A model generated the notes under the pieces. It worked only from the letters and a program-made list of their open reading frames with translations. It did no database searches and was not told where the DNA came from. Source: Elusimicrobia bacterium HGW-Elusimicrobia-3 (GTDB lineage: Bacteria > Elusimicrobiota > Elusimicrobia > Elusimicrobiales > UBA9959). From it: a stretch of DNA of 64,000 nucleotides. Position 1 is the stretch's first letter. Each line of letters starts with the position of its first letter. This document shows, piece after piece, positions 41,229 to 52,100 of this stretch. The translations under genes and the position numbers were made by a program. Location of the stretch: NCBI GenBank assembly GCA_002840355.1, contig PHAL01000005.1, positions 1 through 64,000 of the forward strand. The letters are read 5' to 3'.

Positions 41229-41894
41229 ATGAGGATAGAGGCCCGCGGCCTGGTTAAAACCTTCCCGGCCCCGCCGTTTTCGGGCGGGTCGCCGCTGCGG
41301 GCGCTGGACGGGATCTCCCTGGAGGCCGGCCCGGGCGTCACCGGCCTGGAGGGACCCAACGGCTCCGGCAAAACCACCCTTTTCAAGACCCTGGCCGGCA
41401 TCCTGGAGGCGGACGGCGGCGCCGTGCTGGCTGACGGGGCCACGACAAGCTCAAGCCGCCTGCGGGAGCTGGCCGCCTATTGCCCCGCCAACCCGCGCTC
41501 CTTCTATTTCCGCCTGAGCCCGGCCGAGAACCTGCGCTTTTTCGGCGCGCTGGCCGGGCTGCCGGCCGGCCTGGCACTGGAGCGGGCCGCCGCCCTGGCC
41601 GGCAGGCTGGGCCTGGCGCGGGCCGACCTGGACCGGCGCTTCGACCGTCTTTCCGAGGGCAATATGCAGAAGGTCTCCCTGATACGCGCCTTCTCACGGG
41701 GCGCCCCCCTGCTGCTGCTCGACGAGCCTTTCCGGGGGCTGGACGCGGAGGCCTGCCGCGGCCTGCTGGACCTGATAGCCGAAACCGGGCGGGAGGCGGC
41801 CGTGCTGGTCTCGAGCCACAGCCCCGAGCTGCTGCGAAAGGCGGCCGGCAGGATCATCAGGCTGGAGAACGGCAGGGCGGGAGGGACGCCATGA
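41229..41894 (+). CDS. ABC transporter ATP-binding protein
   Basis: A 221-residue ATPase. Walker A is GPNGSGKTTLFK, the signature LSEGNMQKVSLIRAF, Walker B LLLLDEPFRGLD, and the switch histidine is present (SSHSPELL). It pairs with the ABC-2 type permease that follows, so export is likely; substrate unknown. A TATCAT box ends 7 nt before ATG and no Shine-Dalgarno sequence is visible, so the mRNA may be leaderless. An in-frame GTG at 41223 is a less likely start. Confidence 0.9.
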   Translation: MRIEARGLVKTFPAPPFSGGSPLRALDGISLEAGPGVTGLEGPNGSGKTTLFKTLAGILEADGGAVLADGATTSSSRLRELAAYCPANPRSFYFRLSPAENLRFFGALAGLPAGLALERAAALAGRLGLARADLDRRFDRLSEGNMQKVSLIRAFSRGAPLLLLDEPFRGLDAEACRGLLDLIAETGREAAVLVSSHSPELLRKAAGRIIRLENGRAGGTP

Positions 41895-42703
41895 ACCTCG
41901 CCCGCGTAGTCCTGGCCTTCGTGCGCCGGGATTTTTTGGCAGAGAGCAGCTACAGGCTGTCCTTCGCGCTGGGCGCGCTGGCCACGCTGGCCAATCTGGC
42001 GGTCTTCTATTTCATCGGCAGGCTGTTCGGGACGGCCCTGGCCCCGGAGCTGGAGCCCTACGGGCGGGACTATTTCGCCTACGTCTTCACGGCGCTGGCC
42101 TTCTTCGGCTATATCGGCACCGGGGCCGGCTCCTACGCCGGGCGGCTGCGCCAGGAGCAGACCCAGGGCACGCTGGAGGCGACGCTGTCCACCCCGCTGG
42201 GCACGGTCCCTTTCCTGGCCGCGCTGACGGCCTGGAATTTCCTGTTCGCCACTTTCGAGCTGGCCGTCTACGCGCTGGCGGGGCTCTTCATTTTCAAATT
42301 GGATTTCGCCGCCGCCAACTGGCCGCTGGCGGCGCTGGTCTTCGCCCTGTCGGCCGGCTGCTTCGCGGCGCTGGGAATACTTTCCTCTTGTTTCGTGATG
42401 CTGTTCAAGCGGGGCAACCCGGTGGCCTGGGTGCTGAATAATTTCGAGGGGCTGCTGGGCGGGGTCTACTTCCCGGTGGCGGTGCTGCCGGCCTGGCTGC
42501 TGCCGGTCTCGGCGCTGCTGCCGGTGACCTACGCGGTGCGCGCCTTCCAGTCGGCGATGCTGCGCGGCGCGGGCCTGACCGAAATAAAAGGAGACCTGCT
42601 CGCGCTGGCCGCCTTCGACGCGGTACTGATCCCGGCCTCGGTCTGGCTGTTCGGCCTGGCGGTACGCCGGGCCAGGCGGACCGGCACGCTGGGCGAGTAC
42701 TAG
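41891..42703 (+). CDS. ABC-2 type transporter permease
   Basis: A 270-residue permease with about six hydrophobic segments. RLRQEQTQGTLEATLSTPLG is the conserved ABC-2 loop after the second segment, and the central part GILSSCFVMLFKRGNPVAW is typical of ABC-2 exporters. The start overlaps the ATPase stop as ATGA, so the two are translated together. Confidence 0.88.
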   Translation: MNLARVVLAFVRRDFLAESSYRLSFALGALATLANLAVFYFIGRLFGTALAPELEPYGRDYFAYVFTALAFFGYIGTGAGSYAGRLRQEQTQGTLEATLSTPLGTVPFLAALTAWNFLFATFELAVYALAGLFIFKLDFAAANWPLAALVFALSAGCFAALGILSSCFVMLFKRGNPVAWVLNNFEGLLGGVYFPVAVLPAWLLPVSALLPVTYAVRAFQSAMLRGAGLTEIKGDLLALAAFDAVLIPASVWLFGLAVRRARRTGTLGEY

Positions 42704-42716
42704 TCCGGCCAGGCTC

Positions 42717-44213
42717 CTATGGCCGCAGGGCCGCGGCGTAGTGGCCGCTGAACGGGGCCGACGCCGAGAAAAGATAATCGTCCTGACCCGCCTCCAGCGG
42801 CGTTGTCGGCGCTTCCACCCACCGGTCGCCGGCCCGGTACATAAAGACCACGGAGCCCGCGCCGACCACGGCCTTGGGCAGCCTGAATTCAAAACCAATA
42901 TCCCCCTGCACGCTGCCCGGCAGCGCGCCGGGCCGCCACACCTTGAGCGGCAGCGCCCCGTCGGGGAAGCCCGCCAGCAGCTCGCCGGAAGGCGAGCCTT
43001 CGGCCACCTGCAGTTCAGCGCCGGCCTCGCCGCGCAGCAGCGTTTTGAAGGTCAGGGAAGAGAGGCCGCAGTCGGGCGAGGCGGCCTTTATTTCGTAGCG
43101 GATGCCGCGCGCCGACAGCGTCAGCGGCCTGGCCGCGACGGAAAAGTCGAAGTTCCTGTAGCCCTCCGGCGGGGCGGACCGCGCGGCGGCGGGGCGGGCG
43201 GCGGCGGCTTCGCCGAAACGCAGGTTTATGGAGAAGCGGTGCGAGTTGCCCAGCACGCCGAACGGCGTGAAGGCATAATCGAAGGTCAGGCGCTCGAAGG
43301 CCACGCCGGCCCCGGCCGAGAAGCCGGACCAGGCGCCCAGTTCGTTGCCGTGCAGCCGGTAGCGGTAGCCCGTGCGCAGGGCCAGCCGCGAGGTGAGCGG
43401 GTATTCCACGCCGGCCGCGAGAGAGAGGTAATTGTCCACGGGCTGGTCGGCCTCCACGCTCAGCAGCGCGCCGCTCTCGTCGAGGCGGCGGCTCAGGCCG
43501 GCCTTGAAGACCAGCGGCAGGCCGTAGCGCCGCTCCGAGAACTTTATGCCGGGGCCGAGGTTCAGCACCGCCAGCCCGGCGGTGTAGTCGCCGCCGCGCC
43601 AGGCGAACTCCCGCAGCAGGCCGAGGTCCAGCGCGGCCGAGTAACCGGTCTCGTCGTCGATGCTCTGCCGTATCAGCTTCACGGCGGCGCCGGCTGAATA
43701 ACCGTCCTTCAGGCGCCGCGCGTAGCCGCCGGAGAGGGCCAGGTCATAGGCGCCGAACTCGCCTTCGGGCGGGGAGATCGGGTTTACCGGGTCGCCCTCG
43801 TTGAGGCCGCTGCGGCGCTCGAGGCCGCTGCCGGCGTAGAAGTAGTTGAGGCCCAGGCCCAAGACGCCGCGGCGCGCCGGGGCGGAATAAGCCAGGAACT
43901 CCTGCCCCAGGCCCTGGAAATACTCGTTATGGAAGAAGCCCAGGCTGCGCTCCGGCCCGGAGTAAGCCAGGCCGGCCGGGTTCCAGTAAATGGCGAACGG
44001 GTCGCCGGGCACGCCGGTAAAGGCGCCGGCCAGCGCGGCCGCGCGGGCGCCCGCCCCCAGCTTCAGGAAGGCGGCGGCGGTGCTGCCGGCGTCGGGATGC
44101 ACCCGCGCTCCGGCGGCGTCCGGCGGGAAGCAGCAAACGGCGGCCAGCAGCAGGCCCGGCAGCGCCGCGGCCCGCCCGGTCACCGTTATTTTTCCGCTTT
44201 CTTTCCAGCCCAT
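42717..44213 (-). CDS. PorV/PorQ-like outer-membrane barrel protein
   Basis: A 498-residue protein with a signal peptide (hydrophobic GRAAALPGLLLAAVCCF region, cleavage near DAAGA). AFLKLGAGARAAALAGAF and DPFAIYWNPAGLAY are the family marks of PorV/PorQ-type barrels, the shuttle proteins of type IX secretion; about 14 beta strands follow to residue 320. A non-barrel beta domain of about 150 residues follows. It lies directly after a gene whose product ends in a type-IX-like C-terminal domain. No other type IX genes are in the window. Confidence 0.86.
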   Translation of the reverse strand: MGWKESGKITVTGRAAALPGLLLAAVCCFPPDAAGARVHPDAGSTAAAFLKLGAGARAAALAGAFTGVPGDPFAIYWNPAGLAYSGPERSLGFFHNEYFQGLGQEFLAYSAPARRGVLGLGLNYFYAGSGLERRSGLNEGDPVNPISPPEGEFGAYDLALSGGYARRLKDGYSAGAAVKLIRQSIDDETGYSAALDLGLLREFAWRGGDYTAGLAVLNLGPGIKFSERRYGLPLVFKAGLSRRLDESGALLSVEADQPVDNYLSLAAGVEYPLTSRLALRTGYRYRLHGNELGAWSGFSAGAGVAFERLTFDYAFTPFGVLGNSHRFSINLRFGEAAAARPAAARSAPPEGYRNFDFSVAARPLTLSARGIRYEIKAASPDCGLSSLTFKTLLRGEAGAELQVAEGSPSGELLAGFPDGALPLKVWRPGALPGSVQGDIGFEFRLPKAVVGAGSVVFMYRAGDRWVEAPTTPLEAGQDDYLFSASAPFSGHYAAALRP

Positions 44214-44238
44214 ATGGTTACCCGTACCTTCCCGCCGG

Positions 44239-47200
44239 TTAATGTATGACCGCCAGTTTCTTGGTCACCGATTTATTGCCGACCGAACTCTGCGCCTCCA
44301 GCCGGTAGACGTAAACGCCGCTGGCTATGCCCCGTACGTCCCAGGCGATCTCGGACGCCTGGCCAGCGGGGCAATCCGCTTTTTTCAGCGAGGCCACTTT
44401 CTCTCCGGCCACGTTGTAGACCTCCACCCTGACATAAGCCTTGTGCGCCACCCTGAACTTGAAGGTGACCGTATCCCCCCTGGATGGGTTCGGGTAGGTG
44501 TAAACCTCGTCGTCGGCGAACAGCGCGCCCGACGGCACGTATTCCATCACCCGGAAGATGGAGAAATGGGAGACTTCGGCGCTGACCTTTTTAGCGGCCG
44601 CGTCCACCGAGGAGGTATTCAGCATCACCCAGACCCCGCCGGTCAAAGTATAGACGCGCAGATTCTCCGTCTGCATGCCGGCCACGTCGGCGTCAGTATA
44701 GGGCAGGTGGATCAGCGCGGGGGCCACCAGGCGCGTGGCCGGGTTCTGGAACTTGACCTCGTAGATGATGTTCGTGGGGTTGGCCGGCGTGGTAGCGCGC
44801 GCGCGGAAGAGCGGCGCGTAGGTGACGGGGTCCAGGCGGGTGACCATGATCTTGTCGTTCTGCGAGGCCGAGGCGCCGGGCACCTCCACCTCCATGCCGT
44901 CGGCCAGGCGCACGACGCCGCCGCGCGAGGCGTCGAAGAAGCGCCAGTTGTCGGCCGAGACTCCGGAGGCCTCCGCGCTCAGGGCGGAGTTGTTAGTGCT
45001 GTCGAAAGCCGCTACGGCGTAGTAGTACCGGATATTCAGGCCGGCGGCCGGGTCGGTGTACGAGGCGAGGCCGGCCGCGACGGAAGCGTAGGGGGCGCTG
45101 GAAACATAGGAGCCGCCCAGGCCGCGGCGGTAGATCTTGTAGCCGTAAACATCCCCGGCTCCGCCGCCGTCGTCGGGAGAGAGGTACCAGGAGAGGACCA
45201 GGCTGCCGCCCTCGTCGCCGGGCGCGTCGGCCACGGCCAGGGCGGAGGGCGGCGCCGGCGGCACGTAGTCCAGCGAGCCCCAGGCCGCCGCCACGTTGGA
45301 GAGGGCCGCCGTGTTGCCGACCGGGTCCACCGCCTTTATGGCGAAATAATAGGTGACCCCGCCGAGCAGGCCGCCGGCCTCCATGGCCTCGGTTATGCCC
45401 GCCGGCCCGCCGGACGGACTGCTGCTGCCTGGCAGGGAATCGAAAGCGGCCCAGTCCTGGCCCGGATCGGTGGAGAACTTTAACAGGTAATGCGAAACCT
45501 CTCCGATGTCGCCGTCGTTGCCGGGCGCGGTCCAGGTGAGACCGGCGGAGCCGGGCGCCTGGCCTGGCCTGGCGGCCAGGTCGGAGATGGCCGCGGGCGG
45601 CACGCTGTCCCCGGAATTGTTCACCGCGGAGGCTTCAGCCTCGGCGGAAGGCGCGGATTCCACCCAGCCGTCCCAGGCCGTGACCGTGTAGACGAAGGTG
45701 GTCCCCGTGACCGCCGTATTATCGGTATAGGACAACCCGGCCGCGGAGGCGAGCAGCGAGGGGCCGTAACCGGCGTCCCTGTAGACGCGGTAGGACGCGA
45801 CGCCCGGCGACGGCGAGGCGGACCAGGCGAGGGCGATGGCGTTGCCGTTGTCGGCGGGCACGTCGGCGGCGGTCAGGCCGGAAGGCGGCTGCGGGGCGGC
45901 GTTGAGCCTGACCTGCACCTGGGCCGAGCCGTCATAACCCGACGGCGCGCTCTCCAGCGCCCTGAGCCGCAGCGTGTATACCCCGTTCTCCAGGCCGCTG
46001 ACGTCCCAGGCGGCCAGCGCCGCGCCAACGGCCGGCGAGGCCGTAGCGGCGGAACTGATGCGCGTCCACAGCGGGACTTCGCCGCCGGTGCTGTAGTCCA
46101 GCTCGTAACCGGTCAGGTCGGGGCTGTCGAAATAGCCGGAAACGGTGACCGTATCCCGCAGGATCTCGCCGGCGGCTGGCCGCGAGATGGCGGCGTGCCG
46201 GCCGGCCCTGAAACCGGTAACTCTTCCGGCGTAATTGGCGGCCACCACCAGGCCGTTGGAGACGGCGGGCGAGGAGTAGGATTCGCCGGAGATATCCAGG
46301 TCCTCCAGCTGCACGCCGGAAGAGCTGACCACGAGCAGCCTGCCGCCCGGCGTGGCGGCGAATATCATTTCATTGGCCATAGCCGGCGAGGCCAGCACGC
46401 CGACCGGGGAGACCCCGCCCAGCGTGACGGACGAGGGCCAGACGGCGGCCAGCGTGGCCGAAGAGAGCGCCGCCAGCCTGGCCCCGTCCTCCGAGGCCTC
46501 GGCCGCGCCGGCGACGAAGAACAAAGTGGTCCCGTCGAACACAGGGGAGCCGGCCTGCGTCCAGGGGCCGATCTTGGTCAGCGCCGGCGAGATGGCCAGC
46601 TGGGACCAGTCGGCCAGCGAGCGCAGCTGCGCACTTTTTTCGTCGCGGCCGGGCAATGCGTACAGTGAACCGCTCGAGACAGCTACGGCGTTCTGGCCGA
46701 AGGAGCCCAGCGTGGAATAGGCGGCCCAGCGCGGGACCAGCGTCAGGGCGCCGAGGGCGTGAATGCTGCCGTCATTGGAGCCGAAATATACGTAGGCCCC
46801 GTCCGTAGACGGGGCGGAATCCACCGGCTGGGCGGCCTGATAGGAACCCAGCAAGGCCCCGGTGGCCGCGTCGTACATCTTCAGTTTGTTTTCAGGAGAG
46901 CCCGTCCCCACATACACCCGCCCGTTCAGTACCAGCGGCGAGGAGGCCGAAGCCGCCCTGAGGTCGGCTATCCAGCGCGGGGCGCCCGTCAGCCTGTCCA
47001 CGGCGTACAGGCGGCCGCCCCTGCAGGTGGCGTACACGGCGGAGCCTGAGACGGCCGGGGAGGAATCTACCCAGCCCGCCGTCAGCCGCTCCCAGAGCAG
47101 CGCGCCCGTGGCAGCGTCCAGCGCGTAGAGCCTGTTGCCGCGCGTGCCGAAATAAACCCTGCCGTCGTATATCACCGGGCCGGATACGGTGCCGCCGGGC

Positions 47201-47406
47201 GCCGTGAACTCCCAGGCCTTGGTCAGCGGGGGCGCGGCCTGCTCCAGGGCGTGGCCGGTGCGGCCCTCGTTGCCCATGAACATGGGCCAGTCGGCGGCGG
47301 GAGCCTGAGCGGCCAACAGGCAGAGCGCCAGGACGCAAATCAGCGGCTGCCCCGGAATTTTCCGGAGCGCGTTTTTTCTCCCGACCGCGGCTTTCGTTCT
47401 GTTCAT
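44239..47406 (-). CDS. Secreted PQQ-type propeller / FN3 protein with sorting-type C-terminus
   Basis: A 1055-residue exported protein. A signal peptide ends near PAADWPMF. Residues 40-420 form a PQQ/WD-type beta-propeller (repeats such as VYFGTRGNRLYALDAATGAL and VYFGSNDGSIHALG). Then come two to three fibronectin type III domains (about 500-820), and finally a C-terminal domain with YTYPNPSRGDTVTFKFRV and GIASGVYVYRL, matching type A sorting domains of type IX secretion. Probable cell-surface protein. It sits between the giant protein and the PorV-like gene in one operon; GGGAG precedes its ATG. Confidence 0.88.
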   Translation of the reverse strand: MNRTKAAVGRKNALRKIPGQPLICVLALCLLAAQAPAADWPMFMGNEGRTGHALEQAAPPLTKAWEFTAPGGTVSGPVIYDGRVYFGTRGNRLYALDAATGALLWERLTAGWVDSSPAVSGSAVYATCRGGRLYAVDRLTGAPRWIADLRAASASSPLVLNGRVYVGTGSPENKLKMYDAATGALLGSYQAAQPVDSAPSTDGAYVYFGSNDGSIHALGALTLVPRWAAYSTLGSFGQNAVAVSSGSLYALPGRDEKSAQLRSLADWSQLAISPALTKIGPWTQAGSPVFDGTTLFFVAGAAEASEDGARLAALSSATLAAVWPSSVTLGGVSPVGVLASPAMANEMIFAATPGGRLLVVSSSGVQLEDLDISGESYSSPAVSNGLVVAANYAGRVTGFRAGRHAAISRPAAGEILRDTVTVSGYFDSPDLTGYELDYSTGGEVPLWTRISSAATASPAVGAALAAWDVSGLENGVYTLRLRALESAPSGYDGSAQVQVRLNAAPQPPSGLTAADVPADNGNAIALAWSASPSPGVASYRVYRDAGYGPSLLASAAGLSYTDNTAVTGTTFVYTVTAWDGWVESAPSAEAEASAVNNSGDSVPPAAISDLAARPGQAPGSAGLTWTAPGNDGDIGEVSHYLLKFSTDPGQDWAAFDSLPGSSSPSGGPAGITEAMEAGGLLGGVTYYFAIKAVDPVGNTAALSNVAAAWGSLDYVPPAPPSALAVADAPGDEGGSLVLSWYLSPDDGGGAGDVYGYKIYRRGLGGSYVSSAPYASVAAGLASYTDPAAGLNIRYYYAVAAFDSTNNSALSAEASGVSADNWRFFDASRGGVVRLADGMEVEVPGASASQNDKIMVTRLDPVTYAPLFRARATTPANPTNIIYEVKFQNPATRLVAPALIHLPYTDADVAGMQTENLRVYTLTGGVWVMLNTSSVDAAAKKVSAEVSHFSIFRVMEYVPSGALFADDEVYTYPNPSRGDTVTFKFRVAHKAYVRVEVYNVAGEKVASLKKADCPAGQASEIAWDVRGIASGVYVYRLEAQSSVGNKSVTKKLAVIH

Positions 47407-47435
47407 ATACTGTCTCCCGCTAACCGCCCGGGGCG

Positions 47436-49154
47436 TTACGGCCCCACGTAAATCGTATACAGTCTCCCATCGGCGGAACCCACTGAAATGGTCCGCGTAT
47501 CCATGTCCGCCACCGGGTCGGCGCGCACCGGTCCGCCAGTAGTCACGGGCCAGCCGGTGCGCAACTGACCGGTATTAGCGTTGACGCCGTATATCCTGCC
47601 GTCGTCGCTGCCGAAATAGACATAGTCCTCGCCCGCGCCCAGCCCCATGTAGCCGGCCGGCGCCAGCACCGGTGAGGAACGTATGGCTCCGCCGGCCTGG
47701 AAGGACCAAACCAGCGCGCCGGTGCCGGCGTTGAGCTTGTAGAGCCTGCCGTTATCGGCCCCGAAGAACACGTACTTGGTGCCGCCCAGCGTCCAGAGGA
47801 AAGGAGAGGAGTAGATCGGAGAACCCGTGTCATAGTCCAGCCAGCCGCTCATCGCGGTCATGTTGCCGGAGTTTATCGCGTAGATCTTGCCGCCGGTGGA
47901 AGTGATATAAAGCGCGTTGTCCGGGCTGGCCACGTAGGCGTCGAAGTAAGGCGAGGACTTGACCGGCCCGCCGGTGACGAAAGTAGTGTTGGAGGTGCCG
48001 TCGCCGGTCTTGAGGCTGATTATCTTGCCGTCCTCCAGGCCTACCCAAGCGGTGGCCACGGTTGCCCGCTCGTCCACCGAGGGAGTGCCGGCGGGCGGCG
48101 CGGTCACGGCGGACGAGAAGGTCCAGCCGGAGCAGGACTGGCCGTCGGACCGATTGAGGCAGTGCACCTTGCTGTCCTCGGTCGGGATGTAGAGCCTGGC
48201 CGCGGTGTTGACGATCGAGACCGCCCTGGCGCCCAGCGGAGTCTTCCACTCCTGCGCGACGGAACCGCCGTCGTCGCGCAACTTGTAGACATCCCCGTTC
48301 TCTCCGGTGAAATAAAGGTGTACCGAGCCGCCTTCCTCCTGCGGTTCCGAGGGACTGACCGCGAGCCCGGTCAGCGGGGAAGTGACGAAGGTCCAGAGAG
48401 GGGCTCCGGTGGTGCTGACCGCTACCAGCGTGCCGTCGGTGGAGGGCACATAGGCCCTGGCTATCGGCAGCAGCGCCTCGCCGTAGAAGGTGATAGCGCC
48501 CGTTATCGGCGAGGAGGACTCGGAAACGTAAGGCCAGTCAGTGGCCGGCGGCGGCAGGGCCGGGGCGATGACGGTGAACGAGGCCGTGTCCACCTGCGCG
48601 CCCGGGGTGAAGTCCTGGCCGAGCAGGCCGGAGGCGTCGCGCAGGCGCGCGGAGGACGGGGCCAGGCTCACCCTGAAGGTAGCCGGCGTCTTGGAGGAAG
48701 CGTTCTGCGTGGTCACGAAGACTATATAGAAAGCGCGGGTGGAGCCGGCCGCCACAAAAGAGGCGTCCAGCCCGGCGGCGGTCACGGTCAGCGTGGAGAG
48801 GCCCGCTCCGTCCAGCGTTATGGCGGCCATGGGCACCCAGGCGGCCGTGGCCACGTCGATGGCCGGCTCGTAGGTGCCGGACAGGCCCGTGGAGGTGGAG
48901 TCGGCCACCAGCAGCACGGCGTCGAACAGCGCCCCGGCCTCGGCGGTGGTCAGCGGCGTAGCCAGGTCCTCCCTGAACAGGGTGAAGGCCACGGTGGCTA
49001 TCTCCACGCCGTTGAAGCCGGCGGGCGAGTTATTGGACAGGTCCAGGCGCAGGGCCGAGGCGCGGCTGTCGTCGTTGACCAGCGTGGCGGCGGCGGGGCC
49101 GGCGGCCGAGGCCGAGTGCACGGAGGCGTCGTAGGCCACCGAGGCGATGACCAC
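47436..49154 (-). CDS. C-terminal part of the giant surface protein, after the frameshift
   Basis: The ATG-based reading gives 572 residues (MVIASVAYDASVHS on), but this frame stays open upstream to about 49577 with sensible sequence (RYLSRNFPLRLALGED, HIYRLQDTGFDLASLAQQTT), so it is the 3' end of the gene starting at 61059. It holds an immunoglobulin-like beta region and a PQQ-type propeller (VYFGSDDGRIYGVNANTGQL, VFFGADNGRLYKLNAGTGAL). No signal peptide or ribosome site marks an independent start at 49154. See the frameshift at 49571-49585. Confidence 0.85.
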   Translation of the reverse strand: MVIASVAYDASVHSASAAGPAAATLVNDDSRASALRLDLSNNSPAGFNGVEIATVAFTLFREDLATPLTTAEAGALFDAVLLVADSTSTGLSGTYEPAIDVATAAWVPMAAITLDGAGLSTLTVTAAGLDASFVAAGSTRAFYIVFVTTQNASSKTPATFRVSLAPSSARLRDASGLLGQDFTPGAQVDTASFTVIAPALPPPATDWPYVSESSSPITGAITFYGEALLPIARAYVPSTDGTLVAVSTTGAPLWTFVTSPLTGLAVSPSEPQEEGGSVHLYFTGENGDVYKLRDDGGSVAQEWKTPLGARAVSIVNTAARLYIPTEDSKVHCLNRSDGQSCSGWTFSSAVTAPPAGTPSVDERATVATAWVGLEDGKIISLKTGDGTSNTTFVTGGPVKSSPYFDAYVASPDNALYITSTGGKIYAINSGNMTAMSGWLDYDTGSPIYSSPFLWTLGGTKYVFFGADNGRLYKLNAGTGALVWSFQAGGAIRSSPVLAPAGYMGLGAGEDYVYFGSDDGRIYGVNANTGQLRTGWPVTTGGPVRADPVADMDTRTISVGSADGRLYTIYVGP

Positions 49155-49197
49155 CTGCGGCGCCGAGGACGGGCCGTTGCCGGAATTCAGTATGAAT

Positions 49198-52100
49198 TTA
49201 TAATAAGCGCCGGAGACAGGGGCCTGGCCGTCCTGGTCGTAGAACTGCAGGCCGAATTGTTCCGTTGTCTGCTGCGCCAGCGAGGCCAGGTCGAAACCCG
49301 TGTCCTGCAGGCGGTAAATATGCGGTGAGCCGGGGTCGGCCGCGCCGCCGGAGCGGGACAGGACGATGTTGTTGCCGCGGCCGCCGGAGGCATCCTCGCC
49401 CAGCGCCAGACGCAGCGGGAAATTGCGCGACAGGTAGCGCGGGCTGGCGGCGGGGTCGGGGTAGGAGAGCGTATTGGCCGCGGCCAGGCCGGCGTTGTTG
49501 TTGCGCGAGACCGGCGTGGGAGAGCCGGCGGCCAGGAAATCGGCGGAATCGACGCCGCTGTGCGCGCCCTCGGCGGGCCCGCGGTGAGCCGGACTGCCAG
49601 GTGACCTGGTTCACCGTGGAGCCGCTGGAGTTCTCCAGCGCCAGGAAGTCCCCGCCGTCCGCCAGGCCAGCCGCGCCGAACACGGCGGCGTAGGCCAGCG
49701 CGTCGGCGCTCAGCGAGGAGCCGTCCAGCGCGGTATAGTCCAGCGGATAGATCTTCCTGTTGAACCGGAACACCAGGCCGGCCGCGGAGGAAGCGGCGTT
49801 GCGCAGGGCGTAGCCTTGCAGCGTGACCGTGGAGAAGGTGGCCGAGCTGTAGAGCTCCACGAACTCGGAGAGGAGCGAGCCGTAGGCCACCTCGTTTATG
49901 GTGTAAGGGTCGGTGGACACGGAATTGAAATAGCCGGGCGTCGGAGTAGGGTCTATCTCGAAGTAGTCCGGGTGGCCGTCGCTGACGCGCGCGAAGGACT
50001 GGCCGGGCGACAGCGCGCCGGGGCCGGGCCACTGCACCTGGTCCGTCAGGCCGCCGGAAGCGTCGAGCAGGCGCACGTGGTAGCCCTGCGCGGCGTTGAG
50101 GTCCAGCGCCAGGCCGCTGACGAGGAAAGTGGACATCGCGTTTACGTACTGGCCGGCCTGGCCGGTCCAGAGCGTGCTCGCCGATCCGCCCAGAGCGATG
50201 GTGTTCTCCACGTAGTCGAGCCGCCAGCCGGTCAGGGGCACCGTGCTCTGGGAATTATTATAGAGCTCCAGCCAGTCGGCCGCGGCGGACGCGCCCGAGG
50301 GGTAGACCTCGTTGAGGACCAGCGCCGCCGGCGAGACCACGCGGGGGTAGACCGGGTAGTACTCCAGCGGCACGCCGTCGCCCTTCACCAGCCTCAGGCA
50401 GTAGATCGCGCCGGGCAGCATGCCGTTGTCCTGCAGCGCCAGGTCCCACATGCCGTCCCTGTTCCGGGCGATGCCGGAGACTGAATTCGAGAAACCGCTG
50501 GATTCCGCGTAGACCTGGTTGAGGCTGGCCTGCACGCCGTGCTGGGGGTCCGCCGCGTTGGCGGTGAGCGTGGCCCTGTCGGCCGGGGCGTTATTCTTGA
50601 AAGCTATGGCGGTGAGGGCCGTCACGTCGGTCCAGGCGGCCGGGCTGCCGTTGGAGGGCGCCGCGCAAGTGCCGTCGCCCTGGCCGGCGAACTGCAGCTT
50701 GAAACTCTGCCCGGAGACGGGCAGGTCTACCTGGCCGATATTCACCAGCGCCCTGAGGCGGAAAGCGGCCCCGGCGGCCGGCAGCGCGGCCAGCACGTCC
50801 TGCGCCGCCAGCGGGGCGCCCACGTCGGTGGTGTCGGTATTGGCGAAGAAGCGGTAGGCGCTCTGTTCGAAGGTGGTGGTGGGCGGCGCGGGCCAGAAGA
50901 CGAAGGAGTAGCCGCCGGCCAGGGCGGAGCCGAGGTTGGGCTCGAGGGCGGCGCCGCCTTCCGTATTGGTCCAGGTGAAGGCCGCGGCGGCGTTCATGAC
51001 CAGCCGCTTGGCGAACAGGTCGGCGTTGGAATCCGCCAGCGTCAACACCAGCCTGTCCCGGTTAACCGGGTCCTGCTCGAGGTCGTAATAGCGCTGCGGG
51101 TTGGCGAAGAGCGGGGAGGGCGTGAAGTCGGCCTGCGCCGTGAAAACACCGCCGTTGCCTACGTACCAGCCGACGTTGGTGGCGGCGGCGTCGTTATAGG
51201 CGATGACGCTGCGCGTGGCGGTGCCTGAGCTTATCCACGCAACGGCCGCCAGCCTGGTGCCGGCCAGCGGAGTCTGGGCCGTGGTGTCCAGGTTGGGAGT
51301 ATTGGTCCAGGCCGAGCCGTTCCAGTAGCCGGCCTGCAGGTCGGAGCCTGCGTTGCCGATGGAGGCGAACACCATTTCATCCGAGGCCGGGTTCGCGGCC
51401 AGGTCCAGGTTGGTGGCGTCGTCGAGGAAGGCCGGCGCGTTCACCGGCCCGCCCCAGGCGTGCTCGGGGCTGCCGCCGTTCCACGCGGCGGTGGCGTAGC
51501 GCACGCCGTTGACGCCGTCGGCGCCGGCCGAGTGGCCCCAGGCCACCAGGACGTCGCCGGACAGGGATTCGGTCTCCACGGCGAAGCTTTCCGAGTCCTG
51601 CGCGGCCGCGACGGTCTCGAGCGAGGTTTCAAGCGCCGCGGCGGGCTCGTTCTCCCAGGCCGCGCCGTTCCAGACCATGGCCGACAGGTCGGAGTTGGAG
51701 TCGGCCCAGACGGCGGCGATATTGTCGTAGTCGGCCCGGCGGTCGGGGGCCATCTTAACCCAGTGCACCGCGCCGGCGGTGCGCAGCGGGTCCAGCGTGG
51801 CGGGAGCCGTCCAGTTGGCGGCGCCGCAGGCGGCCCCGCCGGGCTTGGTGCGGTAGCCCAGCTCGCCGGTCCCCGTAACGCCGCGCGAGTAGAGCACCAT
51901 CACGTCGCCGCTATTGGTCTCGAAAGCGATGTCGAAGCGGCGCGTGGCGTCGGCGCCGCCGACGCTCTGCGTCCACTCCTCGTACCAGTTGGCGCCGTCG
52001 GTGCAGAGCACGCGCAGCGTGCCGCTCTTGACGTAGGCGGCCACGGCCTCCTGCTTGGTGGTCAGCGGGTTGGTGCGCACCGTGAACAGGACCCCGGCCG

